From positions 22,901,501-22,965,500 of the forward strand of contig NC_080568.1 in NCBI RefSeq assembly GCF_030253575.1: a stretch of 64,000 nt of DNA, in the 5' to 3' direction. Numbering within the stretch: the stretch's first letter is position 1; each line of letters opens with the position of its first letter. Position numbers and translations under genes: made by a program. Shown piece by piece: positions 33,607 through 48,872 of the stretch. The DNA comes from Rhododendron vialii. Taxonomy: Eukaryota; Streptophyta; Magnoliopsida; Ericales; Ericaceae. The notes under the pieces were generated by a model, which saw nothing but the letters and a program-made list of their open reading frames with translations, had not been told where the DNA came from and did not search any database.

Positions 33607-36600
33607 CGACACTCTAATTTAATTCTAATTGTTAGTCAGGCTACGCGAAGTGTGCCGTGATCCGAATGAATGTGTGAATTCTGATTTAATTTTGTAAATA
33701 CTAAGGGACAATTGAGTTATATCTGATACACGGTACAAGTTATTCTATGTTAGGATTTTGCCTTGAAAATTGAACAATGCTACAATGATCCTCATATTTT
33801 TATTTGTTTATGTTGAAATTATGAGAATTTTTGGAGACCGTAATTTGTACGCAAACGGACCAAAATAGTGACGATCGGGCGCGAAGCACCACGTGGTGCA
33901 ACACGGTGTTTTGTGGTGGCATGTGGCATGCATGGGTGAAATGGGTGCTGATTCAACTTTTGAATCCACCGAAGTATATATAGTCTTGTATAAGGATATT
34001 ATATTAGTTAATTTTACTTAGTAATTAGGAAATCAACTCCACCCCTCTTTTCTTCCATCGTTTAGAGAGAGAGAGAGAGAGAGAGCAAGCGCGTGCAGGA
34101 GAAGGAGGCGGCCATTTTTCTCCTTTAAGATCTGGTCCAGCCATGGCCATCACCGTTCAACAGCAATTTCTTTTCAGAAGTCAAGGAAACTTAATCAGTA
34201 AATTTGAATTCTCGTATCCTTCATTGTTCTTGATCTCTACTCCTAATTTTTGAGCCCTACACCATAAAACCTATTTTATAATCTCAGACGATACTTATTT
34301 TTGACAAAGGATCAGATTGCTTGTTGAGTTCTAGGTTGCATCCCTTCAATTTATCCATACATATTCCAGATTTTTCGGGACAAACTCACAGGAGTTACTA
34401 TTTTTGACGTTTTCTTCATAATTAGAGTATTAAATGGATAAATATTTCATGTCATTTAAATTACTTTTCATTATGGTCCTTTCCAAATTTCAATTGGTGA
34501 AAAAGGTTGAGAATTGGATTTTTGTGGGAGATTTGGGAACTAATTGTTATTGGTCCTACAGGGGTGTCCTAATTTAGACTAATTACTTAGCCGTATTTTT
34601 GGGTTAGTGATGATCAGTGCGCTTCTACTTCGGTATCAATTCAATGGAGTAGTTCGCACGCGTGATGAGCTAGACATTACTTTTTGGTGAGTTGCACATA
34701 CCTTAGTTACATGTATTTTCTGAAATTTTGGAATGAGATGCCATTGCTTGATTTTGTTGGAAAATATAGAATTTGAACTTCCTACTTGGTTTAATTGATG
34801 TTAATGCATGCAATGGCTAGTTTATAAATCTTTTGAGTTTCAGTTAAATTAGACCATGGCAATATGTTTTGAAAACTTGAATTTTACTGGTTGCTAGTAC
34901 ATGCTTGTGATAATATGATTCATTCGAACGATGTCCCGAGCGCTTGGGGATGGGTAAAGATACTAGTGGCGTGAACTAATAAGGTAGGAGATGCAGCCAG
35001 GCATCACCGGGTAATGACATCTTACCACTCTTCAATGGGCTCGCTACCCAACCGATTGGCAAATTAAAAATACTGGTGAATGCTATTATCGCTCAAAAGT
35101 GTAAAAGTTGAAAGAGAAATGAAAAGAAAAGGGTCCATCTTTTGGACAAAAAAAAAAAAAAAGCTTACAGGCTAAAATGCATGTACTGGATGTTCAAGGA
35201 AATATTTGGATTGTTGCTTTGAACTGTTTTATAATGTGGGGTATTTCCATGGTCAAATTTGTAACTTTAGTATACATTTTTCACCCAAGCTTCGGCTTAT
35301 AAAAATCTTTTTCCAATTTTTCAGGTTAAGATAGATTGCAAGTTGTGGCTGAATGAGGTGTTAGAATAACCGTGGAGAATCGTGTATTGTCTAATGGTTT
35401 GTAACTATTATACTTGTACACTTAGAAGCTCTGGATTATCTTATTTATTCTACGCTTCCGCATACTTGAGTTCTATTGTTTAAAATGACGCCGATGTTAG
35501 AAATCCCTAAACTAGAATATAAGCAGGCCTTCGGCGGCTTAACACCCGCTTGGCCGGTCACGACTTCCAGGGTCGATTTTGGGTCGTGACATGTTGGGCC
35601 CAAGACTACTGAAAATTACTCCTCTTTGTAACCCTTAGTAAAAGTTAAGACACCACATAGAATAAAACGCAAGCGTAAAAGAAGTATTTGATATTATCGA
35701 CAAAGAAACTATCATACAACATTTCAAAATGTGGAACCCGTTGAATTCAACTGTAGAAGTTCTTGAGTTTATTTTAGTATGGGTGAAACTGAAAATAAGA
35801 TTATTAGAACATACCTTTTGATATCTTTTATTGTTTTAGTTGAAATGCTTGTTGAGCTTTTGATGTGTTTTTTGTCAAAATTAGATTATTAGTTGTCATT
35901 ACCATTGATTTTTTTTATAATTGATAATAAAATATATGCTTATAAATAAATGACCCCATGGTTCCAAAATCCTGGAGTCGCCCCTGCCTGTACCAACCAC
36001 TCCAAAGGGAAATTCCAAGAGTTGAAGCTAGGCATTACATTTCTGTTTATGAAAAGGATGCTTCTAGGAATGAAAAGCTATTTAGGCTTGCAAAAATTGA
36101 TTTCAATCGACTACAAATGTTACACAAGGAAGAACTCTGCCAGATCTCCAGGTATTCTGCGTGTGCTTATTAAAAGAAAATATGTTGCGTGTGCGTATAT
36201 GTTATTTATATTTGGCAATGACACCGGTTAATCTAAACTCTGTTCAATCTTTTTTGTTTCCTAAATGAAAAATAGAAACAGCTTATCATAAAAGATAAAC
36301 AACCAAATTGGGAACAAAAAAAAAGATTAAAACATTGAGAGCGCTTTGAACAGTGAAAAGATTGCCGTTTCAAAAAACAAAACAGAGAAAAGATTAAATG
36401 CATGCTTCTCCTTTTCAGGGTGCAACCATTCTGCTTCCAGGCTCATTTTACCCACACACTCGCACAACAGAAGAAGATTAATTCTTTTAATTGGGGTGTA
36501 CCATGGGCTTCCTGTAAGTGTTTTTTTGTTTAACTCATATGCAACCATGCATTCTACTTTCATATATTTAGGTGGTGGAAAGACTGGGACCTACGGCCAC

Positions 36601-37512
36601 ATATTCCTTATGTGAGAGACAGTGGAGTGCTTTTTCTATTCTACAGCAGTTTGTTTCGAGCCGTAACACTCTCTTGCCCGTCTGGTTCTCACAAAAATTA
36701 TAATAATGATATATGTTCTAGATGATATCTATGAGGCTCATGGTGCCTATGAAGAACTCAAATGTTTCACAAATGCAGTGCAGAGGTACTATTGCTAGCT
36801 ATAGAGACAAAATTAAAAAATTCGCATTTTTTTTTTTGTTCTTTTTGGATCCATTTTGATAACTTAGTTTGCCTATTTTCGGATTCTTTTTGGACCCACC
36901 TTGATGATCCAAATGGTTCACATCTTAGAGCTATTCCAAGGACATTGACCTTTAGAAAAAGATTGCAACATTGGATTTGATCACAATGCATTCACCTTTA
37001 GAAAAAGATTGCAACATTGGATTAGAACCCATTCATATATCTGTGGTTCGACAATATATCAATCACTGCTCGATCAACATGATTTTTAACGCAGTTGATG
37101 TTCTTTGATAAGTGCTGGTGGGATCCTTAAATAGTGTTGTGATTTTTTCTATGTACTTATGAAGATGTAAGAATGGATGTGTAAACTTTGGAACATGTCT
37201 AGCACATTGCTCTTCCCTGAATATAGGTGGTATGATTGTGTGACATCAAGTGCTCGGGTGTTAGGTGGGACATGAATGCGATTGATCAACTCCCAAAGTA
37301 CATGAAGCCAATCTACGAGGCACTCTTAAATGTTCATGATGAAATTTAATTACCAGGAGATGGCAAAGAAAAAATTAAACTACGGAGTCTAATATTTAGA
37401 AGAAGCACAGTATGGCCGGCTGCCCTAAATAGTTCTCTCTATTTTTTAATTTGTTTTTTATTTGGGACAATTAATATTGTTTCATAAATATTTTACAAAA
37501 AATTTCACTTAA

Positions 37513-39842
<2,330 letters not shown>

Positions 39843-42785
39843 ATGGGGGCAATATAATGTTAGGGTCATATCCTCCTCCTCCTAAATAAGAACGTCTTTC
39901 GCTCGCCACTTTCTCGGTGGACGACTTTGCCCTTTGTGGTTTTGGCTTCTTGTTGGTTTTTTTGTTGGGCAAAATCATAATTTCACTTCTTGAATTTACT
40001 GGGCTACGTGTTTGTTTAATTGTTTGTTGGGTCTAAGCATGGAGTACGTGGCTTCATTGTGTCCAGCCAGGTATAGCCCTTCAACTTTACTTTCCCACTC
40101 TTTCTCTCTTAACCGAATCACACCACCACGCCATTGCTGCCCTCTCTCTCTGGAACGAAATCCTCATCGCCATCACGCCAGTACTCCGTGAATCGGAGAA
40201 GATAAGGGACGTTGAGTTTGAGAGATTTCGGGAATGGAAACATCAGATCGCGATGAGAAGGTTGCACGACTCTTCCCCTGGACTTGTATTTCAACGCGGA
40301 ATTCGAGTTGCATGTAGGTGGGTTTCAAATTGCATTGATTTTTGGTGAATGTGCTTATGCCGCATGTAGGGGTTTTCTACCTGAAAATCTTGCTTGGGAG
40401 ATTTTTTAGTGCTGGCGTCTTAATTTTGGTTGAAAATTTTGTATTGACCGACGGGATGTTTTTATGTGCAGGTCGCGATACATGCGTTGATGGACTCGCG
40501 ATTTTGTTGACGAATTTACCATAGGATGCCAACAGAGCTACCATGGTTTCTAGGGTTAATCGCACGAACTTGTTATGGGAGGAGTTGGTTGCTCAGAACA
40601 AGTGGTGAGTTTAGTTTATGGTTTGGTCCCCCGTTCATTACTAGAGTATACATCTTTGATTTTTGCTACTTTGCTGCACTATAGGTGATTTGTTGTTTTA
40701 TTTTTCCTACTATCTTTTTCAGCAATTTAGCAGATTTTCAAGTCCTGAAATTGTTGGTAAGTTTCCAAAAGAATTTCGTATTTGCGTGAATGTTTTCTTT
40801 CAGCAAGATTGGGTTTTTAGGTTAGTTTGTTGTTAGTGTTCATTGTTAGGTTAATTTTCAACTTGTTATCGGCGATGCATGTTGGTTCATCGTTTTCTTT
40901 TCCAGATTTTTTAGTCAATTTTCTGTGTCGTCTTAAAATAGTTTGTGGACACGCTTAGAAATCTGACTCTCGAATAGGTACTAAACAGCTACATTGTATA
41001 TGATTGATTATCTGGTTAGAAGCAGCATCTTGAATTTTGCTACACTTGCAAAGAATTTTTGGAAGCAATTTTCTTTGATAATTCTCGGTAATTGGGAAAA
41101 CCAATTGAATTCTTGCCGTTTTCTTTTCACTGTTTCCTTTTGATTTTTTGTAGAGCTTTGTTTGTTTGGGGAAAAACTAAAGCATGAGCTTTTGTAATCA
41201 ATAAAGTTTTTAGTTATTGGAGCCTATGCTTCCTAGCTAGATTTTGACACCATCCATGCTAGATTTTAAGTACCTGCACCGGGCGCAATGGACTTGAATA
41301 ACGTGTGAGTATATTTCGAACATTGGTGATAGAACATATTCACAAGATATAAACTAATTTGAGCCTATGTAGTGTTGCTTTGATAGTTCTATGGAAGAGT
41401 CATTTTGAGTTTCTAAGATGATTTTGAACATTTCTTTGAAATGGACGATATTGAAATGGGCATTGGAATTTATTTCAGTTTTGTACGTGATTTAGCCAAA
41501 GGATGTGTATGGATGGAAGAATGTTTTGTTTACATTACGCCTCCGTGCACTCATGAGTCTCACGCTTATTCTCGCACCCATGGTATATTTGCCCATTTCT
41601 TGTTTTCATTGTCGTACAAATATTAAAAAAAGCTAACTCAATGAAAAAAGAAAATCCCAAATCATTTGCAACGCATGCCCAATCGTAATGTTTGTTATTG
41701 ACTAATGTTTGGTGGGAAAGGGTGAGGGAGAGGGGAAAGGGAACTTTTTAATTCATCCGGCATTGTTTTACAACGGAAATGGTGGGAATTGGTGAGAAAC
41801 AAACTTGTTGGTCTCTAAGAAACAATGAGGTTGCTCAGTAAATTCAAATGTCAACAAAGAAAGGTCATTCCCATTCTTATCTCTGATGCTTTCCTTTCTA
41901 ACTCATCAAACATGATCATGTGAAACCCAATCCTTTCTTTTAAACTGACTAATATGGTGGAGAGAAGGTTTTCTGTGTGTGATAGTTCTATTTTAAATTG
42001 AAATGGACTGAGAGTCTAGGGTAAAACATCCTGTATAAGCAAAGACAAATTTTTTTTGCTTTGTTTTTTAATCTGAAAGAAACACAAACTAATAATGCCT
42101 ATATACTCTGTTTGGTTTTGTTGTCAGAATATGGAGAATGCAATGGTAGTGTTGAAATCTAATGTTGTTGATCTTGCCATGGGAATGTAAGTCCATATGC
42201 ATGGGTTAAATATGTGTCTAGCGAGCCCATACTTCCCAACCAACCCAATGAAGGAATGAGAAAACCCGAATGAGACAAAAGAGGGCATTTATATTGGTAA
42301 GAGTCCTTTCACTCCTTTGTAGGTATTTTTTGTCCACTTCTCAGCCCAAAGCTCTTACTTTATTTATTTTCCATTTTTATGCTTCTAGAATCCTATAAAA
42401 GATCAGATGAAAAAAGGAAATTGCAGAGTTCAGTCTTTTATATATCCCTTACGGTTATGGGATGTCTTAGAATCGTCGTTCGAAATGTCCATGCTTACTT
42501 TATTTTCATTTATTGTCATAACTGCGAAGGGCAAACAGCAAAGAGCTCACATTAAACTTTAGACTTCCTTCTTCTCAAAGTTATGCCATTTTTATCGACA
42601 TTGGTGTTTGATCTGTTGCGCTTGCGTTTCTGAGCTTTAATAAGATACTGGCATTGGAAAAATAGCTATTCGCAACCTTGTACTCAGAAGTTATTTTCGC
42701 GTTCTTGTTTAGAGCTAAACTGCCGCATTAGGTGTCTTTTTTGAGCTCTTTTGACTGCTTGAACAACCTGATTTCATTGTGAGCG
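39843..42785. other. About 3 kb with no recognised gene
   Basis: Low-complexity T-rich and mixed sequence downstream of the DUF936-type gene. A leader-like CT-rich patch lies near 40085-40170 and some spliceable-looking fragments near 40200-40600, but I cannot assemble a protein I recognise. Isolated reading frames (40342, 41441) have no family features. Confidence 0.5.
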
Positions 42786-42827
42786 CTGGTATGTGTACCA
42801 AGGCAATTTTTTGGTACATTGGGCTGA

Positions 42828-43197
42828 AAAGAATGGAGTGACTGCCAATTTCAAAACCCTTTGTGAGAATACCAAGGCAAAAACATTCATTCTTGAAGAC
42901 CTTACTAAGACTGGAAAAGAAAAGAAGGTTCCTTTCGCTCTCTTAACATGTTGTTAAGTGGTTGTACACATAACAATTATACTTTGTATTGAAAGTTGAG
43001 AATAAAAGGTTGCGAGTTGAAATCAAATAGCTATATGAAATTTTTGTGTCCCCGACTTATATTGCTTTCTTTGCAGCTAAAAGGTTTTGAGTTGATAAAA
43101 GGTGTAAATCTTGACCCGATGCCATTTGACATGGACTGAGATCTTCTCACCCCCAACTTCCAAGAAGAAGAGGGACAAGTTTCTTAAATACTATCAG
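42828..43197 (+). pseudogene. Long-chain acyl-CoA synthetase C-terminal fragment
   Basis: One exon piece ending at 42927 encodes WAEKNGVTANFKTLCENTKA and then KTFILEDLTKTGKEKK. After an intron (42928-43077, GT-AG) the next exon gives LKGFELIKGVNLDPMPFDMD. These match, from memory, the C-terminal region of plant LACS enzymes, which activate fatty acids with CoA. The second exon has TGA at 43138-43140, where an arginine codon (ERDLLTP) is usual, and a 1-bp insertion in a run of C before the KKKR-type motif. A TAA follows in that shifted frame. The AMP-binding core exons are not in the window, so this is a remnant. Confidence 0.8.
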
Positions 43198-44360
43198 GTA
43201 AGCTCCTGTGATCCATGCACTTAGATTGGTCAAAGACTGAGACAAGTGGAGAAGTACCATTTGTAACAATGTTTGGTCATTCGATAACTAATTTACGTGT
43301 TCTGTAGCAGCCTATGTTTCAAGGAGTGCTTCTGGTTTCTGACTTTATTATTTGTATACTTAGAGTCTAGAAGATCAACATTGTGTGGGGGGCTCATCAT
43401 TGTGTTCTGAACCCCGCAACCTAATGAAGTGGGTAGGAGTATTGTTGGCTATGAGAATGTCCATGATGAAATCCAAGCTAACTGAGTGAAACGCCTTCAT
43501 AAGTTCAACCTTTATGGCGCACCGTGGGGAACCTTGAAGCCTATCATTCAAACATTCCAGTTTTGTTAGTCTCTATATTTTTTGATTGTTGATTTCACTT
43601 ACATTTACTAGACTCAAATACTTGTACAATTCCACAAACATTCAACATCGCTCTCCTCAACAGGCATGAACAACTGACACACCAAGAGCTTTTGCTTTGT
43701 CTGACTAGAATAAACTCTACCTTTTGCTATGTATAATCCTTTGGCAATTGTATAAAAAACCCTATAGCCAAAGTCATGCAAGTAGCTGAATAACTTGAAA
43801 CCTTTTTTTTAGTGCAAAAACTTATCTAGGCCATAACTTCTACAACTACCAACTTCTGATCATACACTTGATCAAGCTTATCCATATAACCTTTGCTATG
43901 ATCAACAACAGCCATAATTTAAACGAAATCCAAAACACATCTATACAACAGGCATGAATGACGTGCTGTGCACGTCGGCACGCACCTAGTTGTAGAAGAG
44001 ATTGTGTTTAGTCAGTGGTGTGAAAAATTAATTGTGGCTTTCTTGCTATTGTTTAATTCTTTGGAGATCATGGTGAAATTGTGTGATGTCAAACGGTTTG
44101 GAATTTTATCCATGTACTAAATCTTATTATACAGTAGGTTTCTATTGAGTGATAAGTTTATGTTGCTTAGATATTTGTTTCATCTTGAAATACAGCTTTG
44201 TCTGAGTACTTCATTATTGCAGCACATCCATTCGGTATGGAAGTTTGTAAATGGATTTGACCAAATAAATGTTGTGTTTCCGTATTTAGAAAAATTGAAG
44301 TGCTATAGATATGTTGGTATATCGTATCTATAGCAAAGATATTGCTCTTTTGTGCATTAC
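43198..44360. other. Unassigned sequence downstream of the LACS remnant
   Basis: No supported reading frame. About 44005-44130 is one copy of a direct repeat whose partner is at 45431-45560. Confidence 0.5.
44005..44130 (+). repeat. Direct repeat of about 126 bp (partner 45431-45560)
   Basis: Both copies share tgtgtttagtcagtggtgt, ggctttcttgctattgttta and aattttatccatgtactaaa in order with scattered differences. They are 1.43 kb apart, with a MITE between them. Confidence 0.85.
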
Positions 44361-44774
44361 GGCTCCGTTTGTTTCGATGTATTACAATATAAAATATTTT
44401 CCATATTTTTTCAGAAAATAAATTTCAAACTTTTATTTTTCGGTGTTTGGTTGGCGCTTAAAAATATTTTCAAAAATCAACAAAATAGTGGGGGGGGGGG
44501 GCGGACTTAAACGGTAAAGAGATCTGAGATTATTGGAATTGATCGTGGGTTAGGACTGATGATTGAGGAAATTGAGCAGTGAAAATTGTAGTAGAAAGCA
44601 ACGGGTTCATTTCGGAAAATAACTTACGGAAGATTTAAGGGTAAGTCATTTTTATCCAATTGATGGAAAATGTTTTTCATGTAAAATGTTTTCTTCATTT
44701 TTTACACAATCAAATACCGAAAAATAGGTAAAACATTTTACCGGAAAATATTTTACTTCCAAACAAACGGAGCC
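44361..44774. mobile_element. MITE, 414 bp, TIR GGCTCCGTTTGTTT
   Basis: It begins GGCTCCGTTTGTTT and ends AAACAAACGGAGCC, a perfect 14-bp inverted repeat, with further inverted similarity (aaaatattttcc and ggaaaatatttt). The class is unclear because the flanks (tac and gac) do not form an obvious duplication; hAT or PIF/Harbinger are both possible. A G run lies at 44491-44500. Confidence 0.75.
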
Positions 44775-45756
44775 GACATGTGACACATAAATCCAAGAAT
44801 GACATGCACAAGAAAGAAGAAGATATGTTGGTATATCCAACTAGATTGCCTTTTTGTTAGATTCAAAATCTAACAAGCTGAAATCTAAATTTGCCTTTTC
44901 GTTGGAAGCCATTCTTGCAATTCCTCTCCCAGTAGTAGGTGTGACATGCACTTCAACTCGAGTGGCATCTATCAGGTCAAGTCTGGGTATTGTATAGCTC
45001 ACAATTTGTATCCAACAAACTGGAAGCATCATTCAAACCGATCAAAGAAAGAAGTTTGGAAAGTTTAGCGGAAAATGAAGGTTCCGAACAAGATCATTAT
45101 TATAAGTTTTTGGTGAAAACAGTTTAGCTACAAGGAGAAAAATCTTTTCAAGCGTTAAGTGTGCTTAATTAGCCCAAACAAAGGAAGAAGAAGAAGGGCG
45201 GCCCATACTATTGTACTTGGGCTAGGTCAAGGATTGCCTTCAATGAACTGATCAGTCAACTGACCATTTCAAGCAAGGGTATTGCGCTGGTGTTCCAAAG
45301 TTTAAGTAACCTCTCTTTGTTGATCTCTTTGGTGAACAGTAACGAAATTTGGATTGTCTGTCAACCAACTAAAAGATAAATCTTCATTGAAAGTCATCCT
45401 CTTGACAAATCAAACGTTTGGTTTTATTTTCTTGTGTTTAGTCAGTGGTGTAAAAACTTGTGGCTTTCTTGCTATTGTTTAATTCTTTGGAGATTATGGC
45501 GAAATTGTGTGATGTAAAATGTTTGTTTGGAATTTTATCCATGTACTAAATCGTATTATAGGCTTAAGCCCTATTCTACTAAGACTTTTTTTTTTTAAGT
45601 ACTTGATTCCCTTTTCACAAGACAATCTTTTTAGAATTTAGATGTAAGTTACTGTGTATAATATGGCACACGGTTTTTACCTTACTTCTAGTCTTTTTCT
45701 TTTCTTTTTTTTCTTTATTTGAATACTTGCCAGTCTTTTTCATCTAGTTTTGTTTT

Positions 45757-46456
45757 GTTTTTTTTTTTTGGGTAATTAAAATTTTATTCACAACAAACAG
45801 GAAACAAAATCAAAGGGGCATCCCCCAGTGAACCAAGCCAAAAAATTGCTCAAAAGAACACTCTACAGCAGAAAAGACAACTAACCCAAAATCAACAACT
45901 ATACAAGCTACTCGCTAATACTTAGAGTAAAAAAATACGAGTAGAGAAGCGCCAACGAGAGCAGAGAGCCAGATTAACACCTATTCTCTTCACTCCTCTC
46001 CAAGAACTGATACAAGCTCTAACCTCTGTACAAATCTGAGCTTCCAAACCCCGCACATCTAAGCCTCTATGCTGTTGGAAAATACGTCTGTTACGCTCCC
46101 CCCAAACATGATAAATCGTAGCAGCAAAAACCACTTTATATAGCCACCAGATTCAAGAAAAGAGTGCCAGTATGGTGTTGAACCATCCAATCTACCACCT
46201 GAGAAAGAACAGAAAGGCTGCAAAAGGAACTAAACTTCATTTGCAACAAGCTCCACAACTGAGATGAAAAAGGGCACTGAAAAAATAGATGCTCATGAGA
46301 TTCCACAGCATTTGAACACAACACACATTAGTTTTCCACCAAGACACCCCACTGCTGCAACCTGTCCTTTGTGGAAAGTCTACACAGGATGGCCAACCAT
46401 TGCACAATAGCCCACCTAGGAACTGCATGCTTGTACCACACTACGGCAACCTGTCC
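45757..46456 (-). mobile_element. 5'-truncated LINE with zf-RVT coding end
   Basis: On the minus strand the copy ends gtgaataaaattttaattac followed by a poly-A (the T tract at about 45757-45770). Upstream, three overlapping frames encode the C-terminus of a LINE reverse transcriptase polyprotein: WAIVQWLAILCRLSTKDRL, CVLCSNAVESHEHLFFQCPF (the zf-RVT CxxC...HLFFxC signature) and ATIYHVWGERNRRIFQ. Frame breaks show it is dead. tttgttttg occurs at both edges, a possible target-site duplication. Confidence 0.85.
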
Positions 46457-48243
46457 TTTGTTTTGCTAATACGAGTCTTTTTAACCGTACTCCATATATT
46501 AACAGTAAATTTTCTTTGTTGTTTTATTTAGGTTTGCGAATCTTTGAAAGTAGAGTATTTACAAACTTGGGGTGGAAAAGGACCTGATCAAAACATGGAA
46601 GGATTAAGGATTAGAAAAAAAAAACGTGGAAGGATTATGACCGGTTTTCTTCTTCTTCATCTCCCTTCTGAAGCGGGTGCCGACTACGGTGTGTGAACCT
46701 GAACGCAGCTTTTCGGTTTTCGTGCGCCGGATTTAAACTGCGCGTGCGGTGTCCCTGATGGTCGGACGGTGATCAAGGAAATTCTCTGGGATCCGTCTCA
46801 TCGAGGCGAAACTAGCCCACTGCCCAAAATAAAGTTTCGGGCAACTGCGTTTTTTGACAGAAACCAAGCACAAGATTTATGTGCTTCTCCAGATTCGGGT
46901 ACTCTAGGGGCAGCAGATCTATAATTTGTATGGAAAAACTACAAATTATTCACACCGTCACTCACAACCTCTCATTATATCTTATGTATGAATGACTCTC
47001 TCAATGGCGGCCTTAAGATTCTTGGGTTTAAAACGAACTTATAAAACTGGCCCTTATCTTTTCTTTTAAAAAAATAAAAATAAACTAACGTCAAAATATA
47101 GTTACTTGGTCCCTTTTTTTTTTTGTTTTTTTCATAATTCATTTCATTTTTCCAATTAAAAATAGTTTTTGCTCATTATTTTATGCAATGTGGTGTTCGG
47201 TTTGAGGATCATCAAGTTTGCTTTGGTTCTTGGCTCCCCTCGCTGATCAAGTTAGATCTAGGAAGAAGAAGGTAGATTAAGGGTTAGGGTGAAACTGTAT
47301 ATCATTAGGTTATTTTCCTTCTCCTTTTATAGACCTCACCTTACTTGGCCACCAAGTAAGCGCGTGCAGGGCACGCTCGGATAACCACCTCAGGTGACGT
47401 TACATATGACACATAGGATAAGGCAGTTACGGATCAAGCAATGGCTTGAGCTAGCTGCAATGATGATTCACGTGCTGTAACCGTGCCTACGTCAAGATGA
47501 CATACATGGCCGAGCAGCTCGAGTGCACGGGGACAAGACTTAACTTCTAATGTCACATCCTAAATTCGGGAGCTTGACCAGCTGTGAACCATGTAACAAT
47601 CATGGAATACGAAGCCTAATTAAAATTATTTTAACAACTTGAAACAAATAAAATATAGACATTTTATTAAAGTAAATTGTGCAAACCCAAAATCCAATAT
47701 TTTTGTTAGGCAAAATGACACAATATCCGACATTCTCCAACTCAAAATTTCACATTGAAACTGTCAATAAATATAAGTGCACAAGTTGTTTGACACGAGA
47801 AAAGAAATAAAAATGAAAATGCCTTTTACGTCCAAACTACAGATCCCGACAATAGTTCAGTGTACTGAAAAACCATATGTGTTTGAATAATAATTCAATG
47901 TACTGTAGCTAGTCAAATGATGCTTAAACGTATAGTACTAGTAATAATTTCCACCGTGCACGCACCTCTCTCTCTCTCTCTCTCTCTCTGAACTACCAAA
48001 CAAAAACTGATTCAATAATTAACCTATAAAGACAAAAAAGAGATTAGTAAAATAGTAAAGGATTAGAACTTCTGGAAGCCAACTAGAAGAGTAGTAAAAC
48101 CACGTGAGTACCTCCGGCTGCCGCAGCCCAAACTTGTCATTTCAGCGTTGAAATAAAGTAACCCTAGTCCACATCATGTATAAGAAATAGAGGGTCCGGT
48201 AATTAAATACACTTTCACCAATTGGTCCGACCCGAATTTAATA
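46457..48243. other. Unassigned noncoding sequence with LTR-like scraps
   Basis: No supported gene. tgtcacatcctaaattcggg near 47551 resembles a Gypsy LTR start. A (CT)n microsatellite lies at 47966-47989. Reading frames are short and unconvincing. Confidence 0.5.
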
Positions 48244-48514
48244 CTCCCTCCGTTCCTTATTTATAGTCCCGTATTTCATTTTGCGCTGTCCCTTAACAAG
48301 TGTCCACTTTGTAAAGTTAGTGGGTAAAAGTTAGTGAATTATCTATTTTGTCCCTAAAAGTAGATTATATTTTAAAAAGTAAGTGAGTAAAAGTGTAATG
48401 ATGATGGGTAAGTAAGGAAAGTGGAGGAAAAAATTAATGTGAAAGGTATAATGATGATGTCTTTTTAATAAGTTGAAATTACGAAGCAGGACACTTAAAA
48501 AGGGACGGATGGAG
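48244..48514. mobile_element. Mariner/Stowaway-like MITE, 271 bp
   Basis: The ends are CTCCCTCCGTTCC and GGGACGGATGGAG, flanked by TA (48242-48243 and 48515-48516). Same family as the copy at 22173. Confidence 0.85.
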
Positions 48515-48872
48515 TAGTTAAGTACAACCCAAGTAAACTAACCGGCCCAATGATACAACACATACTCACGTATACTCAGAGCCAGGCCAAGAGTTTTGAG
48601 TGCTCAAGGCGAAATTAAAAAAAGTGTGCCCTTAATACACAACAATTTTTACAGCAATGATCAAAATACGAGAAAGCTAATCTAATATAAAATTTCGACT
48701 AATTATTCATTCCGTCCCATTTTTATTGTTCATTTTTATTTTTCGTGTCGTTCTTTCAACGGTTATATCTCTCAATCTACAATGTTTTTCATAATTTTGA
48801 AAACTTTGTATTATATATCTAATCGAGAACTATCAAACAAGATCCATATTGTATATTTTTTGAGATTTATAT

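Larger units (their letters stand above)
32531..35591. mobile_element. Solo LTR nested in the hAT element (TSD tgttg), itself split by a CACTA element
   Basis: The segment begins TGTAAAATCCTGAC and ends TTTTGGGTCGTGACA. The 5-bp duplication tgttg flanks it (32526-32530 and 35592-35596). The TG...CA ends and the TGTCACGACCC start on the minus strand resemble Ty3/Gypsy LTRs. Without the CACTA insertion it is about 2.03 kb. No internal domain is present. A GA microsatellite lies at about 34063-34086 and an A tract at about 35149. Confidence 0.87.
31948..35986. mobile_element. hAT-like element, 4039 bp including nested insertions (8-bp TSD)
   Basis: It begins CAGTGGCGATGCC and ends GGAGTCGCCCCTG, an imperfect CAG(G/T)GGCGA inverted repeat. 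The 8-bp duplication cctgtacc flanks it (31940-31947 and 35987-35994), matching one copy in the intact exon 3. After removing the solo LTR inside (32531-35591 plus one TSD), about 973 bp of hAT sequence remain. No transposase coding sequence is present, so it is non-autonomous. Confidence 0.88.

Noticed and set aside
40342..41626. Short plus-strand frames (60 and 61 aa)
   Set aside because: No domain, no splice partners, and codon pattern looks random.
44841..45032. 63-aa minus-strand frame with DLIDATRVEVHVTPTTGRGI
   Set aside because: Looks protein-like for about 25 residues, but I could not assign a family or extend it into exons.
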